Made by a program: the position numbers and the translations under genes. From positions 1 to 41,009 of IMG/VR virus record IMGVR_UViG_3300024939_000001: DNA of 41,009 nucleotides; one strand, 5' to 3'. This stretch comes from a virus. Positions 1 to 7,364 of the stretch are shown piece after piece (position 1 is the stretch's first letter; each line of letters starts with the position of its first letter). The notes beneath the pieces are model-generated. The model searched no databases. It saw only the letters and a program-made list of their open reading frames with translations, and had not been told where the DNA came from.

Positions 1-50
1 CAAGGGGTATTCCAACCAGCCGGGACAGGCTTAGGACATAGCGGGAATTG
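1..50. repeat. Terminal overlap, copy 1 (circular assembly)
   Basis: These 50 bases are identical to 40960-41009, the last 50 of the window. The repeat lies inside one small gene that reads through the junction in frame (start at 350, stop at 40941), so it is best explained as the overlap left by assembling a circular or terminally redundant molecule rather than as a natural 50-bp terminal repeat. T7-like genomes normally have longer terminal repeats, located between the terminase gene and the early promoter. Confidence 0.9.
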
Positions 51-350
51 CTGCTGCTGAGGTTCGTTGTGTGAAGGCTGTGCTAAACGACTACCGATGT
101 ATGAACCGACACCAGCACCAATCACTGTACCTAAGATGCCTGTACCGTTGTTCTGAGTAACGTGGTTGTGTTGCTGTACGATTGTGGTTCGTTTAACTAC
201 AGGACGTGGGGTTGTATAACGAGGCATTGAAGGACGACTATATGAACGACTAAAGCCCCCTGAACGGAAGCCTCCTCCGTAGCGGCCAGCTTCAGCCATT
301 GTGGAGATTGTCATTAGAGCCGTTAAGATTAATGCTGAGAGTTTTTTCAT
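1..350 (-). CDS. Small secreted glycine-zipper protein, 5' part (continues at 40941-40959)
   Basis: Reading starts at ATG 350 and runs off the window edge; joined to the other end (40959 down to 40941) it gives a 122-residue protein. A sec-type signal peptide is visible: MKK, a hydrophobic run, then a likely cut after AEA near residue 21. It is followed by a Gly/Arg/Ser/Tyr-rich stretch, a basic Thr-rich part, and a glycine-zipper-like segment (GTVIGAGVGSYIG) that could insert in or pack against a membrane. Two cysteines lie near the C-terminus (PLCPKP and TPCIPQ). The start overlaps TGA of a possible 17-codon ORF. Function unknown; export to the envelope is the only role supported. It lies between the Cys-rich gene at 407 and the membrane-protein gene at 40650. 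Confidence 0.8.
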   Translation of the reverse strand, partial: MKKLSALILTALMTISTMAEAGRYGGGFRSGGFSRSYSRPSMPRYTTPRPVVKRTTIVQQHNHVTQNNGTGILGTVIGAGVGSYIGSRLAQPSHNEPQQQQFPLCPKPVPAGWNTP

Positions 351-406
351 AGTTCGGTAGATTCCATAGGTTTATCGGAGGGAACTTCAGAGGAAGCCAT
401 TGGATT

Positions 407-583
407 CTATTCAGGACACCAGCAGTATCTGCAAGGTGCGCCCCCACAAGGACAGGTGTTAACTGGTTGTGGTAGAGGTTCTGTAGGTTTCTTTCTGAAG
501 ATGTTGTCGTAGTTTGTTTCGTAGAGTTTGCTGGTGGTTTTACTTCGGAGTTCATCACCAGTTACATCGTTAATCGCAGCCAT
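407..583 (-). CDS. Cys-rich small protein, 58 aa
   Basis: ATG at 583 lies inside the end of the preceding gene (stop at 570), a 14-nt overlap typical of this block. The last 20 residues hold five cysteines in CPC, CRYC and WCPE contexts (NTCPCGGAPCRYCWCPE), suggesting a metal-binding or disulphide knuckle; the N-terminal 40 residues are polar. I prefer this frame over a competing 88-aa minus-strand frame (292-558), which looks like low-complexity shadow translation and runs 59 nt into the next gene. Function unknown. A start further downstream cannot be ruled out because the ribosome-binding site is weak. Confidence 0.6.
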   Translation of the reverse strand: MAAINDVTGDELRSKTTSKLYETNYDNIFRKKPTEPLPQPVNTCPCGGAPCRYCWCPE

Positions 584-962
584 CATCTAACAGGTCATCG
601 TAGTAACCATTACGGACTAACTCAAAGAGGTCTATACGGTCTTGCTTGTTAAGGAGGTTGAATCTCTTAGCCAGCTTTGTGCATTGAACACACTTCTCAA
701 ATTCAATCTTGCCGTTCACTATGATTAAATTTAGGGCGCCTTTACGAAGTGCTGTGAACTTAGTATCCAAGTAGTCAGGGTTACAGCAAAGTTCCCATCC
801 CAATTCTTGAAGCTCACGGATTACTTTCTCGTAGTTAAAACCCCATGCGAAGTAGTCTTCGTCTGTAGACATAACCGGAGGGTTGCAGATAAATTTACTT
901 CCAGTAGGTTGTAATCTTAGGATTAATCCATCGGGGAAGTCGTCAAGCGTTAGCTCGAACAT
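570..962 (-). CDS. Hypothetical protein, 130 aa
   Basis: Complete ORF whose ATG overlaps the stop of the upstream gene by one base (TAATG at 962). The protein is mixed alpha/beta in look, with a conserved-looking core around EDYFAWGFNYEKVIRELQELGWEL and two cysteines (KCVQC) near residue 92 that may bind metal or be structural. The C-terminus is acidic (YDDLLDDGCD). It belongs to the replication/nucleotide-metabolism transcription unit behind the exonuclease and DUF3310 genes, but I do not recognise a family. Confidence 0.8.
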   Translation of the reverse strand: MFELTLDDFPDGLILRLQPTGSKFICNPPVMSTDEDYFAWGFNYEKVIRELQELGWELCCNPDYLDTKFTALRKGALNLIIVNGKIEFEKCVQCTKLAKRFNLLNKQDRIDLFELVRNGYYDDLLDDGCD

Positions 963-1420
963 TACTGGTCAGCTCCATACTCAAACTCGATAAGCATATC
1001 AATAGCGTGTTTAGCTTTCTCTAAGTCTTGCTTACCACCCTTACTACGGAAGCGTGTGATGTACTTAATAGCTGTGTGCTGACAAGCATCAAGTTTGTTA
1101 CCCATTGAGTATTCCATAGGTTGAATCTTGAGATGCTTATAGTGACTACCAGCTACCTGAGTATCTAAGGCTGACTTAGGAGCTTCTGTCTCTTGATGTA
1201 ATGCTGCGTACTCCGTACCTGTCAACTTAGGACGGGGAACGTCAGGAGCTTCGACCGTTGGAGGGTCAGGTAAGGTACGCGGTGTAGGCATGAACATAAT
1301 GGGTTCCCAATGAATAAGGTTACGTGTCCCTACACAATTCCAACACTTGGTCGGAGCTTCTGTTAGGGGCTGTTCTTGTTTGTGGTGTTCACAGGTATTA
1401 CAACTGCGCTGGTCAGTCAT
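962..1420 (-). CDS. DUF3310 (T7 gp1.7-like) protein with N-terminal Zn-knuckle
   Basis: The C-terminal half (about residues 88-148) carries the DUF3310 signature: GSHYKHLKIQPMEY, a Cys/His region (ACQHTAIKYITRF), then a KGGKQDLEKAKHAIDMLIE helix. Phage DUF3310 proteins are often annotated as nucleotide-kinase-like because of T7 gp1.7; this is family knowledge, not shown here. The N-terminus has paired cysteines (CNTCEHH ... CWNC, residues 7-29) typical of a small zinc knuckle, followed by a Pro-rich linker (residues 45-70). The start shares ATGA with the stop of the preceding 57-aa gene. A role in phage nucleotide metabolism fits the neighbours, but catalytic activity is unproven. Confidence 0.85.
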   Translation of the reverse strand: MTDQRSCNTCEHHKQEQPLTEAPTKCWNCVGTRNLIHWEPIMFMPTPRTLPDPPTVEAPDVPRPKLTGTEYAALHQETEAPKSALDTQVAGSHYKHLKIQPMEYSMGNKLDACQHTAIKYITRFRSKGGKQDLEKAKHAIDMLIEFEYGADQ

Positions 1421-1590
1421 TCAGTAGCCTTTCGATAAATCGTATTGAGTGTCTCGAACTCACCGTCTTCCTCTAGGCGTACTACTGCTGTAGTTAATCG
1501 TAAGACTTCTCCTAGTTTCACTACCGCGTGATTACCTACGAGAGAGGCTGAGTCGTAAGAGACTACTGGTTTAGTTTGTTGGGTGTCCAA
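1417..1590 (-). CDS. Small protein, 57 aa, TTG start
   Basis: This fills the gap between the exonuclease (stop 1563) and the DUF3310 gene. No ATG exists in frame; a TTG at 1588-1590 stands 9 nt behind AGGA, and the ORF ends in ATGA overlapping the next start. The product is MDTQQTKPVV followed by a compact domain rich in V, L, E and T (AVVKLGEVLRLTTAVVRLEE). The good coding look and exact coupling to the downstream gene support it. Family not recognised. Confidence 0.6.
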   Translation of the reverse strand: MDTQQTKPVVSYDSASLVGNHAVVKLGEVLRLTTAVVRLEEDGEFETLNTIYRKATE

Positions 1591-2462
1591 TAGATGGGTT
1601 CCTGTGTTGTGAAGTTATAGTCTGTGTGTCTACAAATACGAGCGACCCTAGCTTGAGTCAATGCGTCTTTCTCAGAGAGACCCTTGAAGTTGTATTGCGA
1701 TACCACCGCATCCCATAAGTTACTTGTGGATTCCTTACGGTAGCGAATCTCTACCTCACCTTTACGTTTTCCGGACTTCATGATGTGTTCATAAGGTACG
1801 AGTAAGTACGGGTTCTTGAGGACATCATCAGCAGTCTCAAGGCCAACTCCGGGACATCCTTTATAACCATCCGTGGTATCACCCATAAGAGTCTGTAAGA
1901 GATGCCAGTAGTCAGCTACTTCAGGAGTAACGAACCAAGGCTTCCTATCCTTACGTGGATTCCATAGCCATCCGGGGATTGTCTTCATGTCCTTATCTTC
2001 GGACACAATGATTTTCTTACCGGGGATTAGCTTAGGGTGTGTACTAAGGATTCCCATGATGTCATCAGCTTCCAGTGTTGGCTTACGATAACTAGGGTAG
2101 GTCTTAGCGAGATGTTCTTTCAGAGGGTAGAGCCACTCAGGACGACTAGAGATACCGTCAGGTGTCTTACGGTGTTGCTTGTAGCTTGGTAGGACTTTGT
2201 TACGCCAGTTGATTGTGTCGTCTGAGAGACAGATAATTAAGTCATCAGCTTTAGTTACTTCGAGATAGTCCTTAAGACAATCATCAATTTCCTTAGCGAT
2301 TTTTCCTATGTCCTCAGTGACCTCTTTAGATACCACACCGTCACCCCAATCGAACTTCTTCTCATTGGTTGAAGCGTATTTGAAGGCAATGATGTCAGCG
2401 TCTATAAGGAGGGTAGTCTTTACCTTAGCACCCACAGTAAACACACTCTTGGGATTCAGCAC
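1563..2462 (-). CDS. 5'-3' exonuclease (T7 gp6-like)
   Basis: A PIN/FEN-type 5' nuclease. Acidic metal-binding residues are visible in LLIDADIIAF (near residue 21), PTLEADDIMG (near 130), IVSEDKDMKT (near 155) and GDTTDGYKGCPGVG, the helix-hairpin-helix-like DNA-binding segment near residue 200. The family removes RNA primers and degrades host DNA during T7-type replication. Its place after DNA polymerase in the operon matches T7. The start is uncertain: 2462 is GTG, with further GTG codons at residues 7 and 10, and the catalytic core begins only near residue 17. The 5' end overlaps the 42-aa gene at 2425. Length (299 aa) is normal for the family (T7 gp6 about 300). Confidence 0.92.
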   Translation of the reverse strand: MLNPKSVFTVGAKVKTTLLIDADIIAFKYASTNEKKFDWGDGVVSKEVTEDIGKIAKEIDDCLKDYLEVTKADDLIICLSDDTINWRNKVLPSYKQHRKTPDGISSRPEWLYPLKEHLAKTYPSYRKPTLEADDIMGILSTHPKLIPGKKIIVSEDKDMKTIPGWLWNPRKDRKPWFVTPEVADYWHLLQTLMGDTTDGYKGCPGVGLETADDVLKNPYLLVPYEHIMKSGKRKGEVEIRYRKESTSNLWDAVVSQYNFKGLSEKDALTQARVARICRHTDYNFTTQEPIYWTPNKLNQ

Positions 2463-2553
2463 CGACTTTAATACCGGATTGAGGGCATGTAAAAAAGGCC
2501 TTGAAGACCCATTCCTTAAGATGAAACCCTAAGAAACACTTAAGTTTTCTCAT
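2425..2553 (-). CDS. Small Cys-rich protein, 42 aa
   Basis: ATG 2553 overlaps the stop of the preceding gene (ATGA), and the ORF ends 38 nt inside the exonuclease frame. The protein starts MRKLKCFLGFHLKEW and ends ECVYCGC. The pattern of one N-terminal Cys, a GFH motif, and a C-terminal CxxC is common in tiny phage zinc-binding proteins. It has four further Cys-containing positions (KCF, FTCP, ECV, CGC). Function unknown; coupling of start and stop signals supports that it is translated. Confidence 0.6.
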   Translation of the reverse strand: MRKLKCFLGFHLKEWVFKAFFTCPQSGIKVGAESQECVYCGC

Positions 2554-2717
2554 ATAGGTTCTACTTTCTTTTTGGTTGTCATATCTTTAATGAAGTAACC
2601 CCCCGGTAACTGCGAGAGTTTCTGAGAGGCTTCCTTAAGTGAGATGTACATGGTTGACTTAACGGGGCTGACATCCATGTATAGATTGCCGTTGTGATCG
2701 TGAATCGTGTAAGCCAT
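2550..2717 (-). CDS. Small protein, 55 aa
   Basis: ATG 2717 overlaps the previous stop by one base (TAATG) and the stop overlaps the next start (ATGA). The product begins MAYTIHDHNGNLYMDVSP, with a basic C-terminus (TTKKKVEPI). It is short, probably a single alpha/beta unit, with no recognised family. It sits between an envelope-type protein and the exonuclease. Confidence 0.7.
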   Translation of the reverse strand: MAYTIHDHNGNLYMDVSPVKSTMYISLKEASQKLSQLPGGYFIKDMTTKKKVEPI

Positions 2718-3292
2718 TACCAGCGATAAGCTCCACCGATACCTACGAAGTAATCGCCATCGCTGTACGCTGAGGCTGATACCCCTAAGTGAATCTGTTT
2801 GAGTTGCACTAAATCGTGTCGGTAATTAAAACGAACTGTGGGCGTAGTCTCTTGACGTTTAAATCCATAGTCGAGTGAGACACTCCCCCGATTCTCGAAG
2901 GCGAACCAAGGTGTTCCACCGTCTGATACATACGTTGTAGTTTCACCAGTTCCAGTGTCAATGACCTGAGATACGATTTGCCGTGCCTCCTTGGGTTGAA
3001 CGATATTTGAGCTGGTGACTTGCTTGACAGGATTGATAATAACTTCTGCTGGTAAGGGTAGAGAGGCTTTGATTGAGGGCTTATAAGTTTTAACAGTTCC
3101 TGAAGCGATGGCTGTTTCAATCTTGGCCTCTTTCTTTAGTACCGGAACTGGTAAGGCTTCCGTGACCATCGCTGGTGTCGGTACTGGCTGAGGTAGCGAA
3201 CAGCTCTTGAGTGTCAAAGCGAGACTCAATGTTGCCACTAGCAACCAAGGGAGATACTGTCCGTACCCCTTCAGATTCTCTTGTAGATTCAT
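2717..3292 (-). CDS. Putative envelope protein: N-terminal TM/signal anchor, Pro-rich linker, beta-rich C-terminus
   Basis: From ATG 3292 (preceded by GGAATCACAAG) the protein has 191 residues. Residues about 13-33 form one hydrophobic segment (LPWLLVATLSLALTLKSC) ending in a Cys, so either a signal anchor or an imperfect lipobox. A Pro/Val/Thr-rich linker follows, then a C-terminal half rich in alternating aromatic and polar residues that ends GGAYRW; a terminal aromatic is typical of outer-membrane strands. An inner-to-outer membrane spanning protein (spanin-like role) is possible, but I infer this from layout only. The first 176 nt overlap the previous gene in another frame. An ATG at 3331 would add 13 residues. 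Confidence 0.75.
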   Translation of the reverse strand: MNLQENLKGYGQYLPWLLVATLSLALTLKSCSLPQPVPTPAMVTEALPVPVLKKEAKIETAIASGTVKTYKPSIKASLPLPAEVIINPVKQVTSSNIVQPKEARQIVSQVIDTGTGETTTYVSDGGTPWFAFENRGSVSLDYGFKRQETTPTVRFNYRHDLVQLKQIHLGVSASAYSDGDYFVGIGGAYRW

Positions 3293-3506
3293 CTTGTGAT
3301 TCCTGTGGGTTAAATAGTTGATAGCACCCATCAGGAGTAACCCTCCACGTTCCCCCGTAGTTTCCTTCAGGGTCTAACGTAGTGATTAATCCTAACGATG
3401 CTGCTAGTGCTACGAGCTTGGGATGTTCTCGAAAGAACTGAGATTGAACTGTGATACCCAATCTCCAAGCCCGGTCTAGCACTTTGATTAGTGGGTGTCT
3501 TTCCAT
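3117..3506 (-). CDS. Hypothetical protein with winged-helix-like N-terminus, 129 aa
   Basis: ATG 3506 lies 19 nt inside the 3' end of the DNA polymerase gene. Residues 1-65 look like a compact helical domain followed by a beta-hairpin (HPKLVALAASLGLI, then GGTWRVTPDGCYQLF), suggestive of a winged helix. Residues 66-129 are Ser/Thr/Glu/Asp-rich and probably disordered; this half is encoded on DNA that also encodes the start of the envelope protein at 2717-3292. Function unknown. Confidence 0.65.
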   Translation of the reverse strand: MERHPLIKVLDRAWRLGITVQSQFFREHPKLVALAASLGLITTLDPEGNYGGTWRVTPDGCYQLFNPQESQDESTRESEGVRTVSPLVASGNIESRFDTQELFATSASTDTSDGHGSLTSSGTKERGQD

Positions 3507-5392
3507 GTGCTTCCTATGACATACTCACCAGTAATCGGACAAGCAAAGTTAAGTTGTTGACCAGCTAACTGCATGGCCTTGACGCACATCTGTCCGACAT
3601 ACTCCGCGTGTTGTGGTAAGACTTCTATCTGCCACTCGTCATGAACGTTAGCGACAAACTCGTACTCAACTCCGGGAGTAAATGTTTCTTTGAGGAGACC
3701 ATCAAGACAAACTAAGGCTTGCTTCATGATGACTGCACCCGCTGATTGTAAGAGAGTGTTCAATGCTGAATGGGCTGACCTTACGTGCAGTAACCTACCG
3801 TCAAGTCCCTTCAGATACCCTACGAATTTAGGGTTAGGCTTTGATACCCTACGCCCGTCTACCCATTTGGTAATCTTAGGTTCAACTTTAGCTTTCACAC
3901 GTTTAGATAACTCAGCCATCGCAGGGATAGCCTCAAGGAATTTAGCCCTAGATGCTTTACCAGCTTTAACCGCTTGAGCACCTTTAGGGAATCCTAAGAC
4001 AGTCCCTAGCTTCTCATCACCCGCACCATAGAGGTACGCATAAATCCAAGTCTTAGCGACATCCCTAGATTCAATCCCTAGAGCCTTACGGTTAACGGTG
4101 TGAATCTCAGTACCGTCTTCCTTCTTACCGCTTACAACAACTGTAATGTAATCACCGTTATCGAAAGCAGCCATGTAACCAGCAAGACAGCGTAGCTCCA
4201 ATGCAGAAGCGTCAGCCCCTACAAGAACATAGCCCTTACGAGCATAGAATAAATCCCTACACTCCTTACCGAAGGGGTTGTGTGAAGCAGGAACCTGAGC
4301 CATGTTAGGATTACTGTGAGTCATCCTTCCGGTCACAGCTCCGTTGGTTACTACACCACCGTATATGATTCCGTTCTTCTGTAGCTTAAGCCATGCTTGT
4401 TCACCCTCAGCTATCTGACCGATACGCTTACCAATCATCATGTACCTAGCTAAGAGTTTCGCTTCAGGGTATGGGAGATTCTCAAGTACGGTATCGTCTA
4501 CCTTGGGCTTACCATCGTTAGTGAACTCTGAAGGTTTCCACCCTCGCATCTCACGAAGACGATAAGCGATATGGTCTCGGCTACCCGGATTGAACTCTAC
4601 AAGTTTCACCTTGGAGAACTGACAGCCCTTAAGGTAGCCACTCTTAGAGTTGTTTACCTTGGGAGTAAATGGTTCGACACCCTCACGCCTGTAGATAGGA
4701 GGGAAGGTATCTCTAAGTGAACCCTCAAGAACCATACGTTCCTTAGCGAGTACACTGTATAGGTCTACAGCTTTCTTAGTATCGAAGCTGAATCCTCTAC
4801 GTTCCTGTCTAGCTACGATGAGTGCTACGTCATGCTCAAGGCGTAAAGATTGTTCGCTGAAGCCTATGTTAAGGAAGTGCTTGTGAATTGCTTCAAGAGT
4901 CTCTACGTCACCCGCACAGTAGTCTTCCATATCCTGAGTCCACACCTCGAAACCTCCGGTGTAGCCAATCTTATGAATACCTACACGTTGACCCCATGCT
5001 TCCAGTGAGTGCTTGCCTATGAGTTTTGGCTGTAGCTTTCCTCGCTTGATTAGCTCAGGGTCAGTGTCGAAGAGGTTTGTGAACATTAACCTAGACATCA
5101 CTAAGGTATCTACAAGCCGGGAGTCATCTACATGAAACCAAGGGTAGACCTTAGTGAGTGCGGGTATATCGAACTTGATACCGTTGTGGGCTACGATGTC
5201 ACCTGTAGCTTCCATCATGTACCGTAAGCCCTGCTCTACTGTGCCTGTCGTAGTGAAGGTGTACTTAGGTTGATTGTTATATCTAGTCGCCTGACCTCGA
5301 ACCTTAAGTACCATACAGTGGACTTGTGTAGTCTCTGCAAGGTAACCATCAGTTTCAATGTCTAGGTATATTGGTTCGCCTTTATTGCTCAT
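3488..5392 (-). CDS. DNA polymerase, family A, with 3'-5' exonuclease (T7 gp5-like)
   Basis: Replicative polymerase, 634 residues (T7 gp5 has 704). The N-terminal exonuclease shows IYLDIETDG (D11, E13), VAHNGIKFDIPAL, and an ExoIII-type YCAGDVETLEAI. The polymerase domain shows motif A (VGADASALELR, near residue 392), motif B region (DVAKTWIYAYLYGAGDEKLG) and motif C (VANVHDEWQIEV, near residue 582). All catalytic acids appear intact. The gene overlaps the primase-helicase stop by one base (TGATG), so the two replication proteins are translationally coupled. T7 gp5 uses host thioredoxin as a processivity factor; whether this shorter enzyme has the thioredoxin-binding loop I cannot tell. Confidence 0.97.
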   Translation of the reverse strand: MSNKGEPIYLDIETDGYLAETTQVHCMVLKVRGQATRYNNQPKYTFTTTGTVEQGLRYMMEATGDIVAHNGIKFDIPALTKVYPWFHVDDSRLVDTLVMSRLMFTNLFDTDPELIKRGKLQPKLIGKHSLEAWGQRVGIHKIGYTGGFEVWTQDMEDYCAGDVETLEAIHKHFLNIGFSEQSLRLEHDVALIVARQERRGFSFDTKKAVDLYSVLAKERMVLEGSLRDTFPPIYRREGVEPFTPKVNNSKSGYLKGCQFSKVKLVEFNPGSRDHIAYRLREMRGWKPSEFTNDGKPKVDDTVLENLPYPEAKLLARYMMIGKRIGQIAEGEQAWLKLQKNGIIYGGVVTNGAVTGRMTHSNPNMAQVPASHNPFGKECRDLFYARKGYVLVGADASALELRCLAGYMAAFDNGDYITVVVSGKKEDGTEIHTVNRKALGIESRDVAKTWIYAYLYGAGDEKLGTVLGFPKGAQAVKAGKASRAKFLEAIPAMAELSKRVKAKVEPKITKWVDGRRVSKPNPKFVGYLKGLDGRLLHVRSAHSALNTLLQSAGAVIMKQALVCLDGLLKETFTPGVEYEFVANVHDEWQIEVLPQHAEYVGQMCVKAMQLAGQQLNFACPITGEYVIGSTWKDTH

Positions 5393-7038
5393 CAGAATTG
5401 ACTAGGGGTTTCATCAGGTTCAAAGGGAGAATCTTCAGGTTCTAAGAACTGGTCAGTCTCTTCGTTGTAGAACACAGGGAAGCGACCCGCACGACCATAC
5501 TCACGGTCTTTAAGTAATACGATATGAGCTAGGTTACGTTCTTCAGGAGGTAACTCAGGGTCTTTGTTACGCTCGATACCTAACATGTAGTTACCGAATC
5601 GCATGAGTCCACGGCTGCCTGTGAATTGACTCTCAAGAACCTTACCGCCTTCCTCATGGCTTGAACCCTTTTCAGGTTTGTTCAAGTGGGAGAAGCCATA
5701 TAAGGTGAAGTCCAGTTCCTGTAGAAGCTCTTTGATTTCCTTAGCGATACGGTTCACTTCATCGTTAGCTTCTGAAGCCGGGAGATGTGCGACCATTACT
5801 GTGAGGTTGTCTAAGAAAATATCTTTCACACCACACGATACGACCATGTAGCGCATTGCTTTCTTGATGTCGCCCCACTCAGTACCGGACGTAGGATGGT
5901 TGTACAGGAATACCTTCTCGTCTAACGTGCCGATTGCCTCAGTGATTTCTTCCTGAGTGAATCCCTTATCAGGGCGATGGAAGGCTTTACCTACGAACTT
6001 ACCAGCGATACCCTTTAAGGTTTTACCTAGGGGTTCCTCAAGCATGAACACACCGACCTTAAGATTATGGACGTTGACTAACCATGACTGAAGTTCCTTA
6101 GCCCAATTGGTCTTACCGATACCGACACCAGCACCAATGTAATATGAAGTTCTACGTTGGATTCCAAAGGTTAGGTCAGTAAGGCTAGGCCAGCACCAAG
6201 GAATACCCATCTCAGGAACCTTAGTAGCTTCATCACGTATATCAGCAGCGGAGACTACAGCTTCAGGACGATAGACCCTAGCATCCCAAATAGCACTTAT
6301 GATCTCTTGACCTCGACCAGCCATAAGCATCTCGTTAGCATCCTTAAGAGGAAGCCTAGCGACCTTACACTTGCCGGGAGTGAACAGTGAGACACACTCT
6401 TCTAGGGCTGCATTACCAGCCTCATCATTGTCGAACATCAAGACTACTTCATCGAAGTTCTCTAGCCACTCAAGGTCTTGTTGTATAGATTTCTTAGCGG
6501 CTGATGCGCCGTTAGGGAGTGAGACTACAGCCCACTTATTGTTTTGTACTTGGGAGACTGACAGTGCGTCAATCTCTCCTTCAGTAATAACTACTCGTAA
6601 ACCACCATCTCTCCACAAGTGTTTACCGTAGAGTGTCATCAGTTTACCTTGACCTACTACTGAGAATGTCTTATCAGCGAACCGTAGCTTCTGCGCTACT
6701 ATCTGTCCGTCTTTAATATGTGAGGCAATTTGAACTGTCTTACCTGACTTATGCTTACCTACTTTGTAACCCCACTTCTCGCAAGTCTCCTGTGAGATTC
6801 CTCGCTTGGGTAGGGCTTGTACTTCACCATCTAAAATTAAATCACCAGCCATCTTGTTCTGTTTCCTAGGTGTGTTTGGGGAGGGTCTATCTGAATCGGG
6901 GAATCTGAAGTAGTCACACCCCATAGAGAAGCAGGAGACATGACCATTGGTGTAAACCGCTAGGCCGTTCCTGCTTCCACACTTAGGACAGGACTCATGA
7001 TGACTAAAGATTTTCTCTGTCGAGTCCTGTCTTTCCAT
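5392..7038 (-). CDS. Primase-helicase (T7 gp4-like)
   Basis: Bifunctional fork protein of 548 residues, close to T7 gp4A. An N-terminal zinc ribbon (C17, C20, C36, C41) reads the primase start site. The TOPRIM primase core shows VVITEGEIDALS and VVLMFDNDEAGNAAL. A RecA-type helicase domain has Walker A GAGVGIGKTN (near residues 301-310), a DIFLDN Walker B-like segment, and YGFSHLNKP as motif H3-like. The C-terminus is very acidic (EPEDSPFEPDETP), as in gp4 where the tail contacts polymerase. ATG 7038 follows the TAG of the upstream gene directly (TAGGAGATG), the GAG of which serves as part of the ribosome-binding site. Confidence 0.97.
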   Translation of the reverse strand: MERQDSTEKIFSHHESCPKCGSRNGLAVYTNGHVSCFSMGCDYFRFPDSDRPSPNTPRKQNKMAGDLILDGEVQALPKRGISQETCEKWGYKVGKHKSGKTVQIASHIKDGQIVAQKLRFADKTFSVVGQGKLMTLYGKHLWRDGGLRVVITEGEIDALSVSQVQNNKWAVVSLPNGASAAKKSIQQDLEWLENFDEVVLMFDNDEAGNAALEECVSLFTPGKCKVARLPLKDANEMLMAGRGQEIISAIWDARVYRPEAVVSAADIRDEATKVPEMGIPWCWPSLTDLTFGIQRRTSYYIGAGVGIGKTNWAKELQSWLVNVHNLKVGVFMLEEPLGKTLKGIAGKFVGKAFHRPDKGFTQEEITEAIGTLDEKVFLYNHPTSGTEWGDIKKAMRYMVVSCGVKDIFLDNLTVMVAHLPASEANDEVNRIAKEIKELLQELDFTLYGFSHLNKPEKGSSHEEGGKVLESQFTGSRGLMRFGNYMLGIERNKDPELPPEERNLAHIVLLKDREYGRAGRFPVFYNEETDQFLEPEDSPFEPDETPSQF

Positions 7039-7041
7039 CTC

Positions 7042-7215
7042 CTAGATGAACCCTAAGATTGCGCCTAGGGGAGCTACGAAGATACCGATAGCACGTAGGA
7101 GTACGAGACCAGTGATACCTGTAGCAGTAGCTAAGGCGATGACGTTAAGTACCCACCCCCATGCAGCCACTCCGATTACGGCGAACAATGCCAACCAAGC
7201 TAATCCACGATTCAT
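7042..7215 (-). CDS. Small membrane protein, 57 aa, two TM segments
   Basis: ATG 7215 follows AAGGAG at good spacing and overlaps the previous stop (ATGA). The product is almost wholly hydrophobic: one helix about residues 4-24 (LAWLALFAVIGVAAWGW) and a second about 27-54, rich in Ile, Leu, Gly and Ala, ending GAILGFI. No charged residues occur apart from two Arg. It is an inner-membrane protein of unknown role, directly upstream of the primase-helicase. A plus-strand ORF over the same bases (7046-7255) is its antisense shadow. Confidence 0.75.
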   Translation of the reverse strand: MNRGLAWLALFAVIGVAAWGWVLNVIALATATGITGLVLLRAIGIFVAPLGAILGFI

Positions 7216-7364
7216 GCTAAGACTCCTTCACGTTGTAATTTTTTGTAGGTTTTGAAAGAGACCGAAGCGTTCCACATAGGCTTCTTACTTGGTCTCACGA
7301 GTTGACTTACAGGGATTCCTAAGAATTTACTGAAGGCTTGTTGCATCTGAGTAGCTAAAGGCAT
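7212..7364 (-). CDS. Small basic protein, 50 aa
   Basis: ATG 7364 overlaps the preceding TAA by one base (TAATG) and the TGA overlaps the next ATG. The product starts MPLATQMQQAFSKFLGIP and is basic toward the C-terminus (RPSKKP, FKTYKKLQRE), consistent with nucleic-acid or membrane contact. Family not recognised; the exact linkage to both neighbours argues that it is real. Confidence 0.7.
   Translation of the reverse strand: MPLATQMQQAFSKFLGIPVSQLVRPSKKPMWNASVSFKTYKKLQREGVLA

Noticed and set aside
292-558. 88-aa minus-strand ORF
   Set aside because: Low-complexity translation that overlaps both the 407-583 gene and the secreted-protein gene; the 58-aa Cys-rich frame starting inside the previous gene fits the local start/stop coupling better.
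2809-3120. 103-aa minus-strand ORF in a third frame
   Set aside because: Lies wholly inside the envelope-protein gene, no ribosome-binding site, composition of a shadow frame.
7046-7255. Plus-strand 69-aa ORF
   Set aside because: Antisense of the well-supported 57-aa membrane protein; no plus-strand gene is supported anywhere in the window.
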